Under the pieces are notes generated by a model, which was given only the letters and a program-made list of their open reading frames with translations, did not search any database and was not told the origin of the DNA. The position numbers and the translations under genes were made by a program. A stretch of DNA of 64,000 nt from Varanus komodoensis (lineage: Eukaryota > Chordata > Lepidosauria > Squamata > Varanidae), in contig NW_025336347.1 in NCBI RefSeq assembly GCF_004798865.1, positions 20,521,430 through 20,585,429 on the forward strand. Reading direction: 5' to 3'. Position 1 is the stretch's first letter. Every line of letters begins with the position of its first letter. Below, in pieces: positions 57,781 through 64,000 of the stretch.

Positions 57781-58330
57781 ATGGGATTTTAAGCTCCGCG
57801 GATAGCACCCCGCGTTAGCATCGCCCTAAGTCCGCTCCCTTTCAACGGGCCTGCTCCCCCAGGGCCGGCCCCCGTCGTCCCGCTCCACGCTCGGCCCGCG
57901 CCCGCCAGAGGGCTCCTCTCCGTGTTCGAGGAAGGGAAGCTGCTCCCTTCTCTGCCGCCGCCGCCGCCCGGCAGCCTCGGCCAGAGAGGCGGAGTTTCGC
58001 GAGTCGGCCGCCGCTGCACATCCGGATTAATCTTAAGTGGCGGCTGCTGTTGCTGCTGCTCCCCGCAAAAGAGACGCCCCCCCCCCCGAGCTGCAAACTT
58101 GCTGGAGGCGCACCGCGGGCTGATTGTAGGTGATCAAAGGCGAGTCGGTGGAGAAAAGGGAGGGGCCGCCGTGGCCGGGCCTGGAGGGCTTTTTGCACAA
58201 ATTGGCCCTGATGGCGCCCCCCCCATCCACCCGGGACTTTTTTTGTTGTTGTTGCGTAGGGGCGGGGAGGTAGGGAGCTGCTGATGGAAATAAACTTGCG
58301 CCCCGTGATGGGGAGGAAGGGGTGCAGATC
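57780..58330. promoter_or_regulatory. CpG island with no assigned gene
   Basis: Dense CpG DNA with (GCC)n at about 57955-57968 and (TGCTGT)n at 58043-58060. Plus-strand donor-like sites occur at TTGTAG|GTGATC (58130) and GGGGAG|GTAGGG (58270), but no coding exon is recognisable. It may start a gene transcribed to the right, beyond the window, or be the distal ZNF-C promoter. Open frames on both strands across it are compositional. Confidence 0.55.
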
Positions 58331-61300
58331 AGGGTTCATTTGGGGGAGCGGGAGAAAGAAGAACGTCGTGAGCAGGGGCGGTGCTAGGTACCGAAAAGAT
58401 CCGGGACTCAGGCCCACAGGACCAAAAAGATTAAAGAGCACACACTCGCTTATGCTAATTTGCATTTGCTCTAAAGTCTGTGGCTTTAAAGGACCCTGGC
58501 TCCTTCTTTGTAAAAAGGGCTGCATGGGCAGGGGAGCGGGAGGCATTTGATTTCAGCAATAAAACTCAGAAAAAGGATTCAGGGGTCGGGGAGAAGCACA
58601 CGGTGATGAAAATCAGCTAATGCGGGGGGATCAGACGCAACGGAGATAATCGGGGCTCCTGTACCTTTCTTTCAGCAAGTGCCTGTGGATAGGAGGGTGG
58701 GACAGGAGGCCTTCCGGAGATTCGGGGCTCCAATTGAAGGATTTGGGGCTCCAGTCGTAGCGAGCCGATTCTTAACATCGCCTCTGGCCTGATTGAATCT
58801 CTGCGGGACCGCCCTTTTGCTGCAGGGGGTGGGTGGGATTGCAACAAGGGTAAGGATTAAGCAGACTTGGGGGTGGGGAGAAGAAGCGATGCTAACAACA
58901 GAGACCTTTTTAGATTTTTTTTAACGTCTGTAACTAATTCGAATTTGCCTCTTGTAATCCGACGATGGAGCATTTTCGAACGTGTCTCTAGGACAATCGG
59001 ACTTGGGGGGTTAAAGGCCCTACTGGAGTTGCAGTTTAGGAATAGGAGTTGTATAAACCTGTTGAAGAGGACTATGGAGACAATTTGCAATAATCCTTCT
59101 TCATGGTCGTTCCTTTTAACTGTGGTATGTTTAGGATGATGCAGAGGATCATACCCCTTTCTTGTGGCTTCCTTGATGTTTCAGTACTAAAAAGCTCATC
59201 AGACTAGTAACGATGTAATATCTTATCTCAGTTTTCTCCCGTGTTGTTTAGTCTTCATATTATTTCTTCCAGAAATACCTCTGATTTTTTAATGGTAAAA
59301 AAACTTGTCCTTGGAACTTTTAAAAAAGCCTCAATGGGAGTTATTTAATCAATAAAGTGAAATGAAGTATCAAAACAATATTACATATTACCGAATTTTT
59401 AAAACCACACTTTTTATACTGCTGTACATTTAATTCTTTGTGTCTGTCATTAAGGGGACAATTCTATAGGACTGCTTAGAAAGAAAAAGCCCTACAACTC
59501 CCAGAATCCCTTGGCCAGCCACTGTACTCTTTAAAGGGCTGCAGGACTCTTGGCTGATGTTATGAATTTCTTTTGCATAAAGTAAAAACTTAACATATCA
59601 ATTCAAAGCTCTTAATTAAAATGATGAGCAGCATAACATAAAGAAGATATATGGTTGAATGCTGTTATTAAACATATTCCAAAAATTAATACACATTTTC
59701 CACCTTTTAGAAAAATCTGACTAGTTTGTGTGAGCCGATCATGTGAAATATATCCATTTAGTTCATGGATGAGCAGAATGTAGCTTAGGATCTGTGAGTG
59801 GTCTGGAGGCAATCAGCAAGGATTTCCAACTCCAAATAGTGTAACAGTATCAAGGAAAATTACAAGAAAAAAGAAAAATTATGCCAATGCTAACCACCTA
59901 GAAAGCTTCAGCTGTGGGCTGGAATAGAAATGAAAATAATGATAATTGTGCTAATTGGTAGAAGTTGTAGAACTTTTTTCTATCTGAACAGGTATAGGCT
60001 GGTACCATATTGATAAAGGCATAAAATACAGAAAGCTATATACAAGTGCAATTTTTATAATTCATCAATACATAAAATGTTTGTGATACTTTACACCACA
60101 AAGAATAATCTACTTTATAGATTAAATAACCCACTTTGAGCTTTTTTAAAGGTCCAAGGCAAAGTTTCTTACATGTTCTTTTTAAAACTCATGGAATAAA
60201 TAGTAAGAAGACTAGATAACAAAGCAGAAAATTGAAATAAGATATTACTCAACTTTGCCTGTTTGGATGCATTTTTGGATGTTGAAAGATTAAGTGATCT
60301 ACAAGAAAGGGGTAGAACCCTTTGTATCCTCACTAACTGGAAATGTGAGGATTTGCAGAACTTTTCTGACTTGACATAGGATTATTGTACCCTAAACTTT
60401 TTTTTGTTTTTTGAAAAAGGAGGGACAACCTCAAGATGCTATTCTGAAGTACTTGAGTTAACTTTTGGCAAAAAGTTAGCAGATGCAACCAACATGTTAT
60501 ATTAGTGATGTATGGATGTAAAAGTGTAAACTGGTGGTGGTTAAAACAAATAATGCAGTGTTATGCCTTGTGATTACTGCAGTCCTAAAACCTTTACTGG
60601 AAGGAAATGCCATCAAACTCACTGGAACTTTTGTGCGCACATCTATGGGATTGCCCTAGGTAGCTTAGAAGATCACTGTTGGTAGCATTGGGCATTTTCA
60701 AAAATTATCTTCTTAGCTGTGTTTCAAGGCTGAGGTCTTCCGAAGACAGCTTCTTATGCTATAAAAGCAGCATAATTTTGGAAAATGATAAAAGCAGCTT
60801 AAATCAAATCAGTTTAAAATGCTGAGTGAGGTGATGGATTTTGGTGACAAACTACTAGTTCATTTATTATCCCAGTGAGATAACTTTGAAGGCCCGTTGC
60901 ATCCAAAGCAATGTACTTTATTGTAGCATAAACTTTTGCAGTTTAGGGGTCACTGTTTCAGATAAAATTTCTGTCATGTGAACTGTAATCCACCAAAGCT
61001 AATGCCACAATATATCTGTACTTTAAAGCAGTAGTAATCTTAAAGGTGTCACAAGACTCTTGGTTGGTTTTGAGCCATTATATTTCTCTAGTGTTGAACA
61101 TGGGGCACTATTTGAATTTTCTGCCTCAGTTGCCAAAATGTTTAATCCGGTCCTCCTGAACAGCAGGAGGCTTCTGTTCAGAGGAGCAGGGGAGAAGGTT
61201 CGAACCTTTTTGCAAAGCAAGTGTTGGAATTTCTGGTAAGCTTCCCTCCCTGCTTTTCCATTTTGTTAGGGTGTATGTGTGCGTTTTAACCAAAACCTTG

Positions 61301-61660
61301 GAAGTGAAGTACTTAAACAGACTGTCTAAACAGTGGCAGGTCACACCCTGTGTATAGTATTTGCTTGTCTGACTACCAATAGCTGATTGTGCAAGAATTG
61401 CCAAACCGAGTAAGGACTACACTTTGCAAATAAACTTGCCTTGAACAGTTGGGTTGGGTGGTGGGGAGGGCAGAGTTCTCCAGCCACTAAGTTTTCTATT
61501 TTTCCATTGACCTTTTGGTAGTCTTCATGCCTTTTGCACTCATCAAGTCAAAATTGGCAAGGTACTGACTCTGCTGGTAGAAGGAGAAATTAAGTGTACT
61601 GGGGGTTAGAATCAGTCCATTAGGTGCAGCAGGACGTTCTTGGGCATTTAAAAAGTGTTA
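58330..61660. other. Unassigned AT-rich DNA
   Basis: No gene recognised. Short palindromic-repeat relics occur near 59490-59530 (CCTACAACTCCCAGAATCCC) and 60565-60660. If the 58-kb island drives a rightward gene, this would be its first intron. Confidence 0.4.
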
Positions 61661-61664
61661 CCTT

Positions 61665-61860
61665 TAATGTCTTGCCTTTCTTCCTCTGAGAAAACCATGA
61701 TCTTCCTCTTCTCCATATTGTTCTCACAATGACCCTGTGAAGTAGTTTAGCATGGGAGTCAAAATCACCTGAGGAGCTCTATGGCTGCGTCTGGACTAGA
61801 ACCTGGATCTCCAGAATCTCGGTGCAGCAGCCTTAACTACTAAACTACACCATCTCTCGG
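61665..61860 (-). repeat. tRNA-derived SINE (MIR/CORE-like), diverged
   Basis: In reverse: TTCTCACAATGACCCTGTGA, TAGAACCTGGATCTCCAGAA (B-box region) and CTTAACTACTAAACTACACC (A-box region). Confidence 0.65.
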
Positions 61861-61974
61861 TGTATCTATTCCATCCTTCCTCCAAGGACCTGAGGATGGT
61901 GTGAGGTCTCTTCGTTCCTTTTCCTGTCTACTCATCCTCTGCCTTGCTGGGTCAGGGTGGCCTCCAGACGTTCT

Positions 61975-62185
61975 GCACTACACTTCCCACAGGCTTCAGG
62001 TAACATGGACATTGGTCAGGAATTGTGACTGGAACATCTGGTGGGCCCAGCATGCCTGTCCCTAAACAAGGCCTCCATCTGTTTTGGACTGGAAATTCCA
62101 GACGCTTCAGCTGCCATAGACAGTGGTTAGACATGACGGAAGTTGTAGTCCAAAGCGTTGGGAGGGGACCAAGTTGGGGAAGGCT
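61975..62185. repeat. Two neighbouring palindromic-family repeats
   Basis: The first (61975-62055) has CACTACACTTCCCACAGGC and a GGAACATCTGGTGGGCCCAG tail. The second (62085-62185) has TTTTGGACTGGAAATTCCAG and ACGGAAGTTGTAGTCCAAAG with the tail GGACCAAGTTGGGGAAGGCT. Confidence 0.55.
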
Positions 62186-62694
62186 GCCCCTATAGAAAGA
62201 GCAAGCGAGTTGGAGTCCCAGCTTGGCTGAGCTGGGATTCCCACCCAAGGCTCCCCAGTCTTAAGTGCAGCCTCCCACTCACACTACCCAGCATCGGATC
62301 CCTTGGTGCAGCAGATCAAGGGCTGAGCTTGGGCAGGGGAGATGGGTGCTCAGCGCTCTGCTGACGGACTGGGCAGGCTTGCACAGTGGAGCTGGGCTCA
62401 GCATGCCAGCTGTGTAAGGCACTCTGCCGATGCAGAGATGCAGCCAAGCCTCCAGATTCTGCCGTCCTGGGCAAAGTCAGTCTGTCCAAAAGGGCCAAGC
62501 AGGCTACAGTATATGGCCGATGGGGCTATTTCTGGCTTTATGGGGTGTGTGGGGAGGAGAATCACAATCTGAGCTAGCCTTGGACATGACCCAGAGGCTG
62601 AAATGGGCCATGCAGTAGCATCAATTAAAAAAACCCCTGCTTCTTGATTAAGTGACCTCTGAAATTTGGGAAACTAAATCAGCAGTGACCCTAA

Positions 62695-62810
62695 ACCAGG
62701 GGTGAGCAAAGTGTGGGTCTCTGGCTGTTGTGGGGCTGCAGTTGTTGGCTGTGCTGATTAGGACTAATTGGAATTGCCATCCCACAACATCTGGAGGACT
62801 TCATATCTTC
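62695..62810. repeat. Palindromic-family repeat, diverged
   Basis: GGGGTGAGCAAAGTGTGGG, then GGGGCTGCAGTTGTTGG, an inner ATTGGAATTGCCATCCCACA and the tail CATCTGGAGGACTTC. Confidence 0.45.
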
Positions 62811-63539
62811 CTCACCCCCTGCTGTACTGCTTCTTTGTGAGTTGAATAAGAACTCCAGGAATCAGGCAACAGTCACAGTGAAGAGATTCTGCCATTGATG
62901 GAGTCACCGCAAGGCCGCCTTTGGAAGAGACTTACTTTTGTGAAAATGCCATGATTTTGAGGCCTTCTTCCATCTCCACTCCTGGAACCACTGTCTCTGG
63001 GGTTTCTGGATGGAGAAAGTAGGCACTGATGCTAAATTAGTGTAAACCTATAGTGTAAATACCTTCAAAGAGCCGCGAAGTCAGCTCTGTATTGAATTTG
63101 GCAGCCATGGAAACAGAAGCCTATGAGAGGTTGCTGTTTCATAAGCACTTCAGCCAGGAGCTTCCTAAGCACTTCAGCTACTGTTTTTATAATGCAAACG
63201 TTTTTTGTGTGTCCTTCCATTCTCAAGTTCGGCAGGTAGCATTGCCTGGTGCTGCTGCTTCCCCCATCTTGCCAAAGCACCCCCTCGGCCTCCCTCAGAT
63301 TTGTGCAGATCTGATGTAGCTGTAACGATGCTGTCGCCCCATTTCAGTGCCGCAGCCGAGGTGCTCTGTGCTCTTGCACCCCCTGATTAAATAGCTTTCT
63401 CTTCCCTGGTGCAGGTGTAACAGCACTGCCTGCATTATTACCCCAGGGGTTGCCTTTATCTAGGAAGAGCCCGTGTGCTGCTCGCTGTGGGCTTGGCACT
63501 TCTGCTTTCAGCTGATCCAGGAACCTGAGTTATTGTGAA

Positions 63540-63830
63540 GTCCGGATCTGGAAACTCTGGGTTGTGAGGGGTTAAACAACCTAGATGTAACCCAGTAACA
63601 GACCATCAGCTAACTCTGGGTTGTTTAGCTCACAAATTAATCAAAAGTAGAAATGGCTATTCATCAAAAGTGGAAATGGTCATTTATTAAAAGTGGAAAG
63701 TATTTACTCACAGCTAATTCATTCTGCTCGTCCTCAGGAATTCCTGGGTTAAGCAACCCAGGAGCTGACTCTGTGATGCGCAAATAAGATCATAGTTTCT
63801 GGGTTTGGGGGCCATGAGAACCCAGGAACA
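63540..63830. repeat. AACCCAG-rich palindromic element with internal 24-base triplet
   Basis: Inverted copies of CTGGGTT and AACCCAG recur at about 63560, 63590, 63615, 63745, 63757 and 63823, as in short hAT-like elements. Inside, three degenerate tandem units of about 24 bases (ATCAAAAGTGGAAATGGTCA type) lie at 63635-63700. Confidence 0.45.
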
Positions 63831-64000
63831 GAACAAGGGATGTTAAGTGAAATAAAAGTGACAAGCCCATGGGAGGCAGCTCACTTGCTCACAGTTTGAA
63901 TGATCACTGTATGTCAACAAGGCCACTGTGTACCTGTTAAATGAAATAGCATTGGATGCAGTGACTGCATAAGCGTAAGAAGGGGAGCTAGGCTGATGGC

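Noticed and set aside
57842-58546. 234-codon minus-strand open frame
   Set aside because: Very GC-rich CpG-island sequence with no domain; proline- and arginine-rich text typical of compositional frames.

Overview
The window is nuclear DNA from a vertebrate, most likely a squamate reptile (lizard or snake). Genes are split by introns with GT-AG junctions and CpG-rich promoters are separated by AT-rich DNA. The interspersed repeats are typical of squamates: BovB (RTE) LINE 3' ends, CR1 and L2-like LINE fragments, a 5'-truncated L1, tRNA-derived SINEs and short palindromic DNA elements. A SCAN zinc-finger gene also fits an amniote. The species cannot be named from the sequence.

Left part (1-8 kb): the 5' half of ARL6 (BBS3) on the minus strand. 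Three coding exons at 3739-3617, 774-713 and 112-44 encode about the first 85 residues, including the P-loop and the switch I and II motifs. A CpG island at about 7.7-7.95 kb supplies a likely non-coding first exon and carries an RFX X-box match, as expected for a ciliary gene. The rest of the gene lies beyond position 1. Its introns hold BovB, L1 and CR1 insertions and a run of unidentified, broken reading frames at 1.1-2.9 kb.

Middle (8-28 kb): gene-poor. It holds a piggyBac relic, a decayed hAT transposase gene related to KIAA1586, a LINE reverse-transcriptase fossil, LTR-like fossils, a mariner-like element nested in a SINE, a 62-bp perfect tandem duplication, and a strong orphan promoter (CRE, CCAAT, GC boxes, CACGTG) near 19.4 kb.

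Right part (28-58 kb): three C2H2 zinc-finger genes, all on the minus strand. ZNF-A has 9 fingers, with its last exon at 28457-29606. ZNF-B is a SCAN gene with 7 fingers whose three coding exons join in frame to 628 residues. ZNF-C has 13 fingers and neither KRAB nor SCAN; its three coding exons join in frame to 525 residues. CpG-rich segments near 31.8, 43.7, 55.2 and 58.0 kb are candidate promoters. All three proteins are predicted nuclear DNA-binding factors, probably arisen by tandem duplication. No KRAB box was found in any of them. From 58.3 kb to the end there are only repeats and unassigned DNA.
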